NCBI GenBank assembly: GCA_036489025.1
Contig: DASXGN010000025.1
Coordinates: forward strand, 62,001-126,000
Direction of reading: 5' to 3'
Origin: Dryocola sp036489025
GTDB lineage: Bacteria; Pseudomonadota; Gammaproteobacteria; Enterobacterales; Enterobacteriaceae
Length of the DNA: 64,000 nt
Shown: in pieces, positions 23,545 through 32,775 of the stretch
Numbering within the stretch: position 1 is the stretch's first letter
How the letters are laid out: every line of letters starts with the position of its first letter
Made by a program: the position numbers and the translations under genes
Notes under the pieces: generated by a model
What the model was told of the DNA's origin: nothing
Databases searched by the model: none
Seen by the model: only the letters and a program-made list of their open reading frames with translations

Positions 23545-25134
23545 TCAGGCTAAAGCCAGAAGCTGGCGGGTATATTCTGCCTGCGGTGACGCAAAAACCT
23601 TCCGACATTCCCCTTGCTCAACCACTTCCCCCTGTCTTAAGACAATGACCTGGTGACACAGCGACTTCACGATTTTTAGATCGTGGCTGATAAAGATGTA
23701 TGCCAGCTGGTGTTTCTCCTGCAGCGATTTTAGCAGCGCCAGAATCTGCGCCTGCACTGAGCGATCCAGCGACGAAGTCGGCTCATCTAAAACGATCAGC
23801 TGCGGCTGCAAAATCAGCGCTCGGGCTATCGCTATGCGCTGCCGCTGCCCGCCCGAAAACTCGGCCGGATAGCGGTGACGGGTTTCAGGATCCAACCCCA
23901 CTTCGGCCATCGCCGTGATAACCTTTTGCTCGCGCTCCGCCGCGCTGAGTCCGGGTTGATGAACGCGTAACCCTTCCTCAATGATTTGCAGCACGTCCAG
24001 GCGGGGGTTGAGCGCGGAGTTGGGATCCTGAAATACCACCTGAATGCGATGGCGGAGCGGCAACAGCTTTTTGCGATTGAGCTTGTGCAAAGGGTGGCCG
24101 TCAAACCAGATCCCGCCGCTGGAGTGGATCAGGCGCAGCAGCGCCATGCCCGTGGTGCTCTTGCCCGATCCTGATTCGCCCACCAGACCCACGCATTCAC
24201 CGGGCCGCAGCGAGAAGCTCAGCCCTTTGATCCCGTAATGATAGCCCACCGTTTTTTTTAACAGGCCCCGGCGAATCGGAAACGCTACCTCCAGCGATTC
24301 CACCTTGAGTAAAGGGGCGTGGGTTTCATCGAGCGGCCACGGGTCGCCGCTCGGTTCAGCCGCCAGAAGTTGCCGGGTGTAGGCATGCTGAGGCGCTTTC
24401 AGTAACGCCGCCGCGCTGTTTTGCTCGACGCATTTTCCACTGCGCATTACCGCGATGTTATCCGCCAGCTGCCTGACGATGCCCAGATTATGGGTGATAA
24501 ACAGCAGCCCCATGTTCAGCTCCTGCTTCAGCTCTTTGAGCAGCTGGAGGATTTGCCCCTGCACGGTGACGTCCAGGGCGGTGGTAGGCTCGTCGGCGAT
24601 TAACAGCTCCGGGCGGGTGAGCAGCGCCATGGCTATCATGACGCGCTGGCGTTCGCCGCCGGAAAGCTGATGAGGGAAGTCATTCAGACGCGTTTTGGCA
24701 TGACGAATGCCAACCCTGTCCAGGCAGGTCAGCATTTCGGCCCGGGCGGCCTCGCGGCGCATGCCCCGGTGCAGCGAAAGCACTTCGTAGAGCTGTTTTT
24801 CGATGCTGTGCAGCGGGTTGAGCGAAACCATCGGCTCCTGGAAAATCATCGCAATTTTATTGCCGCGAATCCCGCGCAGGGTGCGCTCCGGCGTATGCAG
24901 CAGCGCCTGGCCTTTAAAGTAGATTTCGCCGGACGGATAAACTACCGGCGGCGAAGGCAGCAGGCGCAGCACGGAAAGGGCGGTCACGCTTTTCCCCGAG
25001 CCTGATTCGCCCACTAACGCCAGCGTTTCGCCCACTTCTATTTGCAGCGAGAGATCGTCGACCACCTGGCGAGTCACGCCGCCCTGACGGAAGCCGATGG
25101 ACAGATTGTTGATGGCAAGCAGCGGAGAGGTCAT
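23545..25134 (-). CDS. yejF: Microcin C/oligopeptide ABC transporter, double ATPase YejF
   Basis: ATP-binding subunit of the YejABEF peptide importer, with two fused nucleotide-binding domains. Both have intact Walker A motifs (GESGSGKS at 42-49 and again near 320), signatures LSGGERQRV and FSGGQRQRI, and Walker B motifs LLIADEPTTALD and LIVLDEPTSSLD. Length 529 aa as in E. coli. Last gene of the operon, one base after yejE; it converges on yejG. Confidence 0.96.
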   Translation of the reverse strand: MTSPLLAINNLSIGFRQGGVTRQVVDDLSLQIEVGETLALVGESGSGKSVTALSVLRLLPSPPVVYPSGEIYFKGQALLHTPERTLRGIRGNKIAMIFQEPMVSLNPLHSIEKQLYEVLSLHRGMRREAARAEMLTCLDRVGIRHAKTRLNDFPHQLSGGERQRVMIAMALLTRPELLIADEPTTALDVTVQGQILQLLKELKQELNMGLLFITHNLGIVRQLADNIAVMRSGKCVEQNSAAALLKAPQHAYTRQLLAAEPSGDPWPLDETHAPLLKVESLEVAFPIRRGLLKKTVGYHYGIKGLSFSLRPGECVGLVGESGSGKSTTGMALLRLIHSSGGIWFDGHPLHKLNRKKLLPLRHRIQVVFQDPNSALNPRLDVLQIIEEGLRVHQPGLSAAEREQKVITAMAEVGLDPETRHRYPAEFSGGQRQRIAIARALILQPQLIVLDEPTSSLDRSVQAQILALLKSLQEKHQLAYIFISHDLKIVKSLCHQVIVLRQGEVVEQGECRKVFASPQAEYTRQLLALA

Positions 25135-25135
25135 A

Positions 25136-26161
25136 TTAGCGTGCCTTACTTGGGTCGAAGGCGTCGCGCACCGCTTCGCCGATAAAAATTAACAGCGTCA
25201 GCAGCACGGCCAGATAGACAAAGGCGGTAATGCCCAGCCACGGAGCCTGAAGATTGTTTTTCCCCTGTAGCAGCAGTTCACCGAGCGACGGCGATCCCAG
25301 CGGCAGGCCAAAGCCCAGGAAATCCAGCGAGGTTAGCGTGGTTATCGACCCGCAGAGAATGAACGGCAAAAAGGTGAGCGTTGCCACCATCGCATTGGGC
25401 AGCATGTGCCGGGTGATAATGGACCAGTCCCCGACGCCCATAGCCTGCGCGGCGCGGATATAGTCAAAGTTGCGCGTACGCAGAAATTCGGCGCGCACCA
25501 CGCTGACCAGGCTCATCCAGCCGAACAGCACCGTAATGCCCAGCAGCCACCAGAAATTCGGCTGCACCACGCTTGAGAGCAGGATAATCAGGAACAGCGT
25601 TGGCATGCCGGACCAGACCTCGATAAAGCGCTGTCCCCAAAGATCGACTCGCCCGCCGTAATAGCCCTGAGCCGCGCCGGCCAGAATGCCGATGACGCTG
25701 GAGAATAGCGTTAGCAGCAGGCCAAAAAGTATGGAGATTCTGGTGCCGTACAGCAGGCGGGCCAGCACGTCGCCGCCGTTAGCATCGGTGCCCAGCCAGT
25801 TCTGAGCCGACGGCGGGGAAGGGAAGGGCACGCTGGTCGCATAGTTGATGGCGCTGTCGCCGAAGCGGATCGGCGCCCAAAGCGTCCAGCCGTCCTGCTC
25901 AAGATGTTTTGCCAGCCACGGGTCCTGGTAGTCTGCGGCGGTAGCCAGCGGGCCACCGAAGTCGCTTTCGCTGTAGCTGACGAGCACCGGGAAATAAAAG
26001 CGATCGTTAAAATGCACGATCAGCGGCCGATCGTTGGCGATGAGCTCCGAGCCGAGGCTGAGAATAAACAAAATGGCAAAGATCCACAGGGACCAGAAAC
26101 CGCGCCGGTTCTGGCGAAAGCGCGCCCAGCGGGCCTCGTTCATCGGGCTTAAACGGCTCAT
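25136..26161 (-). CDS. yejE: Microcin C/oligopeptide ABC transporter permease YejE
   Basis: Inner-membrane permease (binding-protein-dependent, OppC/DppC type), 341 aa as in E. coli. One N-terminal membrane helix (about 21-43), a long periplasmic segment, then five or so helices with the EAA-type loop DYIRAAQAMGVGDWSIITRHMLPN that docks to YejF. Its start overlaps the yejB stop by four bases (ATGA). Confidence 0.95.
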   Translation of the reverse strand: MSRLSPMNEARWARFRQNRRGFWSLWIFAILFILSLGSELIANDRPLIVHFNDRFYFPVLVSYSESDFGGPLATAADYQDPWLAKHLEQDGWTLWAPIRFGDSAINYATSVPFPSPPSAQNWLGTDANGGDVLARLLYGTRISILFGLLLTLFSSVIGILAGAAQGYYGGRVDLWGQRFIEVWSGMPTLFLIILLSSVVQPNFWWLLGITVLFGWMSLVSVVRAEFLRTRNFDYIRAAQAMGVGDWSIITRHMLPNAMVATLTFLPFILCGSITTLTSLDFLGFGLPLGSPSLGELLLQGKNNLQAPWLGITAFVYLAVLLTLLIFIGEAVRDAFDPSKAR

Positions 26162-27255
26162 CCTCGCCCCTCAAAGTCGATGCGTGGATCGACAAACGTG
26201 TAGGTAATATCGCTGAGAATATTCAGCAGCAGGCCAATCAGCGTGAAGATATAAAGCGTGCCGAACATGACCGGATAATCCCTCGACAGCGTAGAGTCAT
26301 AGCCCAGCAGGCCCAGCCCGTTGAGCGAGAAGATCACCTCAATCAGCACCGAGCCGGTAAAGAACATGCTGATAAAGGTTGCCGGGAAGCCCGCTATTAC
26401 CAGCAGCATGGCGTTGCGAAAAACGTGGCGGTAGAGGATTTTCTTTTCGTCCAGCCCCTTCGCGCGGGCCGTGACCACGTACTGCTTGCGGATTTCATCA
26501 AGGAAAGAGTTTTTGGTCAGCATGGTCAGCGTGGCAAAACCGCCCACCACGGTAGCGATAACCGGCAGGGTGATGTGCCACAGATAGTCGGTCACCTTGC
26601 CGTACCACGGTAGCGTATCGAAGTTGGTCGACACCAGCCCGCGCAGCGGGAACCAGTCCAGATAGCTTCCCCCGGCAAAAAGTACGATCAGCAGAATGGC
26701 GAACAGGAAGGCCGGGATGGCGTAGCCGATAATAATGAAGGTGCTGCTCCAGATATCAAAGCTGCTGCCGTTACTGACGGCTTTGCGGATGCCGAGCGGA
26801 ATCGAGACGAGGTAGATGATAAGCGTGCTCCACAGGCCGAGCGAAATGGAGACCGGCAGGCTTTCTTTGATCAGATGCAGCACCGAGGCGCTGCGGAACA
26901 GACTGTCGCCAAAATCAAAGCGCACGTAGTCCCACAGCATTTTGAAGTACCGCTCATGCAGAGGTTTATCGAAACCGTAGCGGTGGGTTATCTCAGCGAT
27001 GACTTCCGGATCAAGGCCGCGCGCGCCGCGATACTGATTGTCCGTGCCGTTGCTGACGCCGACTCGCGCATGGCCGCTGCCCATCGAGTCAGCGCTGACG
27101 CCGGGAATGCCGGAGCCGTGGCCAAACTGAATGTTGGCAATAGCCTGGTCAACCGGCCCGCCGGGAGCAATTTGCACGATGAAAAAGTTGATGGTGATAA
27201 TCGCCCACAGCGTTGGGATGATGAGCAGCAAACGTCTGAGCAAATAGCTTCCCAC
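26158..27255 (-). CDS. yejB: Microcin C/oligopeptide ABC transporter permease YejB
   Basis: Inner-membrane permease of the OppB/DppB type, 365 aa (E. coli 364). It begins MGSYLLRRLLLIIPTLWAII, has about six membrane helices and an insertion rich in Gly and Ser after the first helix, and carries the EAA loop RKQYVVTARAKGLDEKKILYRHV (about 250-275; only key residues given). It follows yejA by nine bases and overlaps yejE. Confidence 0.95.
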   Translation of the reverse strand: MGSYLLRRLLLIIPTLWAIITINFFIVQIAPGGPVDQAIANIQFGHGSGIPGVSADSMGSGHARVGVSNGTDNQYRGARGLDPEVIAEITHRYGFDKPLHERYFKMLWDYVRFDFGDSLFRSASVLHLIKESLPVSISLGLWSTLIIYLVSIPLGIRKAVSNGSSFDIWSSTFIIIGYAIPAFLFAILLIVLFAGGSYLDWFPLRGLVSTNFDTLPWYGKVTDYLWHITLPVIATVVGGFATLTMLTKNSFLDEIRKQYVVTARAKGLDEKKILYRHVFRNAMLLVIAGFPATFISMFFTGSVLIEVIFSLNGLGLLGYDSTLSRDYPVMFGTLYIFTLIGLLLNILSDITYTFVDPRIDFEGRG

Positions 27256-27264
27256 GATTTCCCC

Positions 27265-29073
27265 TTAGCGACGCTGCGCAGGCAGCTGCGCGGCCTTGTT
27301 GACGTCATACCACCAGGTATCGAACCCGGACGTGTACAGCGGGTGGATGGCCGGCTTTGAGAACTTGCTCCACCAGGCGAAACGGTCCGCCGTCATGTAC
27401 CACATCGGCAGCATGTAATAATTCCACGTCAGCACTCTGTCCAGCGCCCGCCCCAGCGGCAGCAGCTTTTTCTTGTCGCCCTGGCTGGCGATGATTTGAT
27501 TGACCAGTTTGTCGACGACCGGGCTTTTCACACCTGGCGCATTGTAGGTGGAATCCACGTACTCCGAGGCCCAGGCAATTTGCACGTCGGCGCTGGGATA
27601 CGGCATCGCGCTGTACAGCGTCGGCATCATGTCGTAGTCGCGGCTGCGCAGGCGGTTGGTCAGCTGGGAGTTATCCACCTGGCGGATTTCCATCTTAATG
27701 CCCAGCCGTTCAAGGTTGTGCTGGAACGGCAGCACCCACTGGGTATTGCCGGTGGTGCCAATCAGCAGCTCAAAGGTAAAAGGCTGGCCGGTTTTCGCGT
27801 TGACTAACTTCTGGTTCTTCAGCTCCCAGCCGGCCTCTTTGAGCAGCGCCAGCGCCCTGAGCAGATTATCGCGGTCAAAGCCGTTGCCGTTGGAAACTGG
27901 GGGAGTGTAGACGGCGGTAAATACTTCCTCAGGAAGATCTTTTTTCAGCGGGGCAAGCAGCGTGAGCTCATCGGCATCGGGATACGAACGCGCCGCATAT
28001 TCCGTGTTCTGGAAGTAGCTGTTGGCCCGGCTGTACGCGCCGTAAAATAAGGCTTTGTTCATCCACTCAAAATCAAACGCCAGCCCGACGGCTTCGCGTA
28101 CCTTTCTGTCGGCAAAGATCGGCCGCTGGATATTGAACGCCAGCCAGCGCGTGTCCTGCGCCGCGTCGTTTTCCTGCTCTTCTTTCACAATAAAGCGGCT
28201 GGCAAAATTTTTACCGATATAGCGCGTGGCCCAGTTTTTAGCCGAGCTTTCCGCCCGGAAGTCGAACGCGCCCGCCTTGAAAGCCTCAAAGGCAACGTTG
28301 TCGTCAAGGTAATAATCGTAGCGAATAGAGTCGAAGTTCCAGCGGCCCCGGTTGACCGGTAAGTTTGCGGCCCAATAATCCTTCACCCGCGAATAGGTGA
28401 TGTACTGGCCCATGCGCCAGGCCGTTATCTTGTACGGCCCGCTGGCCAGCGGAGGAGCGGCCAGCGGTTCGCTCAGCCTGTGGTTCTGCCAGAACTTTTG
28501 CGGGAAGACCGGCAGGGAGAACAGGCCGAGCATGCGTTCTTTACTCGGCTGCGCCAGCTCGATTCGTACCGTCAGCGGAGCAATGGCTTTTACCTTCGCG
28601 CCTTTATAAATCAGGCGAAACTGCGGCACGCCTTCGGTCATAAATTTATCGAAGGTAAAGGCCACGTCTTTGGCGGTCATCGGCGAGCCGTCATGAAAGC
28701 GGGCGCGCGGGTTAATTTCTATTTCTGCCCAGGCAAAATTTTCCGGGTAGCGGGCCATTTCGCCCACCAGAGGATAATAGCTGCCCGGTTCATCATCTGA
28801 AGTGGTAAACAGCGAGTCGTACAGCGTTTCCGTGCGTACGCCAGGATTGCCGCGCAGCGCGTAGCGGTTGAAGTTATCAAAGGTGCCGATAGCGGAAAGG
28901 GTAATGTCGCCGCCTTTAGGGGCTGCGGGATTGACATAGTCGAACTGGGTAAAATTGATGGCGTATTTAGGCTCTCCCAGCACGGCAAAGGAGTAGCTTT
29001 CTTTGATGTTTTCCGCCCGGATGCCGACGGTAAACAGGCTAAGGCATAACAGAATTAGAGCGCGCGAAAACAT
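27265..29073 (-). CDS. yejA: Oligopeptide-binding protein YejA
   Basis: Periplasmic solute-binding protein (SBP family 5) of the YejABEF importer, which takes up peptides and microcin C-type antibiotics and contributes to antimicrobial-peptide resistance. The start at 29073 gives 602 aa (E. coli 604) and a signal peptide MFSRALILLCLSLFTVGIRA ending near residue 20, followed by ENIKESYSFAVLGEP as in E. coli. The open frame extends 26 codons upstream with no conserved sequence and would destroy the signal peptide. An AAGGAC SD lies about 10 bp upstream of 29073. First gene of yejABEF. Confidence 0.95.
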   Translation of the reverse strand: MFSRALILLCLSLFTVGIRAENIKESYSFAVLGEPKYAINFTQFDYVNPAAPKGGDITLSAIGTFDNFNRYALRGNPGVRTETLYDSLFTTSDDEPGSYYPLVGEMARYPENFAWAEIEINPRARFHDGSPMTAKDVAFTFDKFMTEGVPQFRLIYKGAKVKAIAPLTVRIELAQPSKERMLGLFSLPVFPQKFWQNHRLSEPLAAPPLASGPYKITAWRMGQYITYSRVKDYWAANLPVNRGRWNFDSIRYDYYLDDNVAFEAFKAGAFDFRAESSAKNWATRYIGKNFASRFIVKEEQENDAAQDTRWLAFNIQRPIFADRKVREAVGLAFDFEWMNKALFYGAYSRANSYFQNTEYAARSYPDADELTLLAPLKKDLPEEVFTAVYTPPVSNGNGFDRDNLLRALALLKEAGWELKNQKLVNAKTGQPFTFELLIGTTGNTQWVLPFQHNLERLGIKMEIRQVDNSQLTNRLRSRDYDMMPTLYSAMPYPSADVQIAWASEYVDSTYNAPGVKSPVVDKLVNQIIASQGDKKKLLPLGRALDRVLTWNYYMLPMWYMTADRFAWWSKFSKPAIHPLYTSGFDTWWYDVNKAAQLPAQRR

Positions 29074-29205
29074 CAGTCGGTTCAGTCCTTGTTGAAGGGG
29101 GGCAACCTCGCACGCTTCATTCCCGAAACGATAAACAGGCCTGCAACCCACCGCGATATAACACCATGAAGATAAATCATAAGTTAGACGGCGGCGATTG
29201 TGAAA

Positions 29206-30795
29206 TTAATGCACGTCTTTCAGAATATCTACGCTATTTTGCGGTGCGTTCCAGCTTAACAGCTGCGTTAAGGTTAGCGGGCGGCTGAAATAATAGCCCT
29301 GCAAAAAGTTCACGCCCCGGTCGATGAGCCATTTTGCCTGCTCGCGAGTTTCGACTCCTTCCGCAACCGTGGCCATGTTCAGGCGTTTGGCCAGCGTCAG
29401 TACGGCATCAAGCACCGGGGCCGTCACCGTTTCCATTCCGATGGAGTTGACGAAGCCGCGGTCTATTTTCAGGTAATCCAGCGTAAAGCGTTCAAGGTAA
29501 ATCAGCGCGCTGTGGCCGGTGCCAAAGTCGTCGATGGCGATTTCAAAGCCCTGGCCGTGCAGCCAGGCGAACAGATTCATGGCCTCTTTTTCTTTCAGCA
29601 TGTCGCGTTCGGTAATTTCAAACACGATCTGGAAATGATGAGGGGGCAGGGAGGCGGCAAAAGCCGTGATGTCATCTTTGAAGGTCGGAGAGTGCAGATG
29701 GCTGGGGGCAAGGTTAATGCCCAGCTTCGCGCCAGGCGGTAGCACCTCCTGAAGCTCTTTTGCGTCCTGAGCTATCAGGGTAAACAGATGGCGGGTTAGC
29801 GGCACGATAAGCTGCTGGGCCTCGGCAAAGGCGATAAACGCATCGGGCGGGATCATGCCTGCGGTGGGATGTTCCCAGCGCATCAGGGCTTCGATACCCT
29901 GCATCTCCAGCTTTTCCGCGTCAACCACCGGCTGATAAACCACGTAAAACTGCCCGCGTTTTATCCCGGTCAAAATTTCTTTGCCCGGGCGCATCCGCAC
30001 GGAAAGGAAATAGCTGCACAGCACGCCGCTTAACAGGCCGAATATCAAACCAGCCAGAATAGAAAGCTGTATGTCCTCAACCGGCCACGGGGTGCCGTAA
30101 AGATAGATTTTGATAGGGTAATCGCTGAGAGCGGCGGTGCGGGTGGGGTTTTTCGGCAGTGAATCAACGTTGATGACTTCAGGGGAAAGCGTGGTTAGCG
30201 CTCTGTCCCCTACGACAATGGCCATGGAAAGGACATCGCTCTGGCGGGCGGTAAACAGTAAATACGGCGCCAGGTTGACGTTGAGGGTGGTAAAGACGCC
30301 GCGCGCCTCTGCCATGGGATTCTTAAACCAGGCGGCTATCGTTGGCTTGCCCGGCATCATTGGCGTGCCGGTCATAATCGCGAGATCGATATTTTTATTA
30401 ATATCAATATCCGGCACCAGGTTGCTCATTGCCATGTCCATTGGGCCGGTAGCCGAGGAACAGTAGGCCTCGCCGTTGCGAATCAGTACGAAGGCGCGAA
30501 CGTTGACGTTAAAGGCCGCGCGGGAGGTGAGTTCCCCGGTCACAAAATGGCAGTCCGACATGGTTAACGGCTGAATGCTGTCGGCGGTGGCGTGGAGCTC
30601 GTGGAAGAAAGTACTCAAGTAATGGCTAATGTCTTTGGAAAGCATGTCATAGCCTGCTTCACGTTTGCCGTGCAGCATCAGGCTTGTTATTCCGCCAAAT
30701 AACAGGGCGCCAACCAGTCCAACCAGAATGCTAAAGGAAGCAATTTGCTTCGGGGTGGAAAAGTAGCGGGCAAAAATAGTATTTGAAGACATCAA
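29206..30795 (-). CDS. pdeN: Cyclic-di-GMP phosphodiesterase PdeN (Rtn)
   Basis: Inner-membrane enzyme that hydrolyses cyclic di-GMP. The 529-aa protein has a membrane helix at about 17-42, a periplasmic CSS-motif sensor domain (EAYCSSATG near residue 110, with CHF upstream) that controls redox-dependent activity, a second helix near 245-265, and a cytoplasmic EAL domain. The EAL motif reads EALMRWEHP, with DDFGTGHSAL and EGVET further on, so the catalytic site looks complete. E. coli Rtn/PdeN is 518 aa and sits at the same place between yejA and mepS. Confidence 0.92.
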   Translation of the reverse strand: MMSSNTIFARYFSTPKQIASFSILVGLVGALLFGGITSLMLHGKREAGYDMLSKDISHYLSTFFHELHATADSIQPLTMSDCHFVTGELTSRAAFNVNVRAFVLIRNGEAYCSSATGPMDMAMSNLVPDIDINKNIDLAIMTGTPMMPGKPTIAAWFKNPMAEARGVFTTLNVNLAPYLLFTARQSDVLSMAIVVGDRALTTLSPEVINVDSLPKNPTRTAALSDYPIKIYLYGTPWPVEDIQLSILAGLIFGLLSGVLCSYFLSVRMRPGKEILTGIKRGQFYVVYQPVVDAEKLEMQGIEALMRWEHPTAGMIPPDAFIAFAEAQQLIVPLTRHLFTLIAQDAKELQEVLPPGAKLGINLAPSHLHSPTFKDDITAFAASLPPHHFQIVFEITERDMLKEKEAMNLFAWLHGQGFEIAIDDFGTGHSALIYLERFTLDYLKIDRGFVNSIGMETVTAPVLDAVLTLAKRLNMATVAEGVETREQAKWLIDRGVNFLQGYYFSRPLTLTQLLSWNAPQNSVDILKDVH

Positions 30796-30954
30796 TGAAT
30801 TGTTCCTGCTGACGCAAGAGACGCATGGTTTCTTTAAGATTTTTTCGACTATAGCGCAAAACCTGTCGCCACGTCATATAGTTTCGCAGGGAAATTATGG
30901 ATTTCGTGAAGCGGTGAACGGGCGGTAACGCTATGATTTGTTGATATTTTATAA

Positions 30955-30981
30955 AAACAAAAAACGCTGCCGGGGCAGCGT
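30955..30981 (-). terminator. mepS terminator
   Basis: Stem ACGCTGCC/GGCAGCGT (30964-30971/30974-30981) with a two-base loop; on the minus strand it is followed by a U-rich tract. Lies 56 bp after the mepS stop. Confidence 0.88.
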
Positions 30982-31036
30982 CTTTGTGAGTCTTCTTTTA
31001 GCGGGTCGCCAAGGGAATTAACGACCGACAAAAAGA

Positions 31037-31603
31037 TTAGCTACGGCTTAATACGCGTCGCGCTTCGTTATAGCGCTTATTCCAGTACGGCTCATTCATG
31101 TTGGAAATCATGACGCCGTTGCTAGTGGAAGCGTGAACGAACTGGTTATTACCGATATAGATGCCCACGTGACGGCCCGTTGAGCCAGCACGGAACAGCA
31201 CTAAATCACCGGTACGTAACTTGGTGCGCGAAATGGATTTGCCCATTTCCTGCTGTTCGTAGGTTGAACGAGGCAACTCTAAGCCAAACTGGTCACGGAA
31301 GGTCTGCTGAACAAAAGCGGAACAATCGATGCCTTTTTTGCTGCTACCGCCAAGGCGGTAACGCACGCCTTTCCAGCTAGCATACTGATCCATGAGACGT
31401 GATTTCACATCAACATTACGGACCATTTCTTCGAATTCATCCTGAGAAGCTTGCAGTAAAAAACTATCATTATTACCGACTGCATGCGTCTCAGAATGCA
31501 TATTTGCTGTGTTTGTCGAACTACATGCCGAAAGCATTACTGCCACTGCGACTGCGGGAATCGCCCGCAAGATATATCTCAAAATAGGCTGAGATTTGAC
31601 CAT
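31037..31603 (-). CDS. mepS: Murein DD-endopeptidase MepS
   Basis: Outer-membrane lipoprotein that cuts D-Ala-mDAP crosslinks to allow peptidoglycan growth; degraded by NlpI-Prc. The 188-aa precursor (E. coli Spr length) has lipobox LSAC with Cys27. The NlpC/P60 catalytic triad is C94, H145 and H157, at the E. coli positions. Monocistronic with its own terminator. Confidence 0.97.
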   Translation of the reverse strand: MVKSQPILRYILRAIPAVAVAVMLSACSSTNTANMHSETHAVGNNDSFLLQASQDEFEEMVRNVDVKSRLMDQYASWKGVRYRLGGSSKKGIDCSAFVQQTFRDQFGLELPRSTYEQQEMGKSISRTKLRTGDLVLFRAGSTGRHVGIYIGNNQFVHASTSNGVMISNMNEPYWNKRYNEARRVLSRS

Positions 31604-31963
31604 TTTGTTTATTTTCCCTTGATGTCCTTAACGATGCGAATCGTTATACAAAAATACCAACGTGACGAGACTAATTACCTGTGCGCTGCGAAACAATTCC
31701 CGCTGAACAGAAATGTGGTTTGACGCACATTTTTATTCGTATTCGGACAAATTTGGATTAGCAGCACAAAACGTATCAAAGAGTACCCTATGACCCCAGG
31801 CATGGCGAGTGCTTTTCACCGTTTTTTTATAAGAAATTGTGATGTTAAAAGAACAAAAGTAAATTTGTGCATTTGTTAGCCAAACGTGTGGCTAAACTGC
31901 GCAGCGCGTTCAAATTTCATAGGATTTTTCTTGGTTAAATAGTGGGCGAAAGGCGGCGGGGAT
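31604..31963. other. mepS upstream region
   Basis: About 360 bp upstream of mepS and downstream of lpxT. It is AT-rich and must carry the mepS promoter. No conserved ORF, repeat or recognisable RNA was found. Confidence 0.4.
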
Positions 31964-31997
31964 TAAAAAAACATCAGGGATCCTTAAAGGATCCCTG
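31964..31997 (-). terminator. lpxT terminator
   Basis: Stem CAGGGATCC/GGATCCCTG (31975-31983/31989-31997), followed on the minus strand by AUG and a run of seven U. It lies about 30 bp beyond the lpxT stop. Confidence 0.88.
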
Positions 31998-32028
31998 CTA
32001 ATTTGCGTTAGGTGGTGTTTATTAAATG

Positions 32029-32736
32029 TTATAAAACTGTTTTATTTTTGCCCGGAAGCGTTCGATTCAGAACATCAATTAACCGGTCGCTGAGTGGGGT
32101 TAATAGCACCCACGGCAAACCTACCAGCGCAATTGACAGCGATCCAACGAACACATCGGTGAACCAGTGCGCACCGATTATTATGCGTGGGAAAGCGAAT
32201 ATCAGGAAAATAAGCACCGCGATGAGAAACGCTTTTTTGCCAAAATAACGCAGCATAAAGCCGGTAAAAATGAGCAGCATTAAACCGTGATCGCCTGGGA
32301 AACTATCTTTCGAGGCGTCCTTGGTCGGGATATGCATGAGCTCGCTCACGCGGTGAATATCGGTGAAGAAGAGCGTCGGGCTAACGTGAGAAACCGGAAT
32401 CAAATGACCCAGCTGGTTAATCACCACCGCGCTAAGCAGCATGACAATTCCCATCATCACCAGGCGACGGCGACCTGCCGGTGTTTCATGCCACCAGAAC
32501 CAGGAAAATAGCGCGCCCATCGCCAACAGAGAAATACCGTCAAATATGCGGTTATTGGTTACGGCCACCAGCACCAGGAAGGTGTGGCTTTTAACCAGTT
32601 CGGCATTAAAGAAATGGAAAATACTGGAATCCAGAGTAAACCAAAAGCCATGGTTTTCAGGAAGGTACCAGCTAAAGAACAGCACCAGGCCCAGGGCGTT
32701 CAGCAGCAGAATCAACGGTAAACGAATTTTCATCAT
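32029..32736 (-). CDS. lpxT: Lipid A 1-diphosphate synthase LpxT
   Basis: PAP2-family inner-membrane phosphotransferase that uses undecaprenyl pyrophosphate to add a second phosphate to the lipid A 1-position (YeiU). 235 aa (E. coli 237), with about six membrane helices and the PAP2 motifs SFPGDHGLM and GAHWFTDVFVG containing the catalytic histidines. Located between mepS and yeiR as in E. coli. Confidence 0.94.
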   Translation of the reverse strand: MMKIRLPLILLLNALGLVLFFSWYLPENHGFWFTLDSSIFHFFNAELVKSHTFLVLVAVTNNRIFDGISLLAMGALFSWFWWHETPAGRRRLVMMGIVMLLSAVVINQLGHLIPVSHVSPTLFFTDIHRVSELMHIPTKDASKDSFPGDHGLMLLIFTGFMLRYFGKKAFLIAVLIFLIFAFPRIIIGAHWFTDVFVGSLSIALVGLPWVLLTPLSDRLIDVLNRTLPGKNKTVL

Positions 32737-32775
32737 GCGGGCTTCTATCTTTTTTAACAGGTCGGGAGGGTAGAC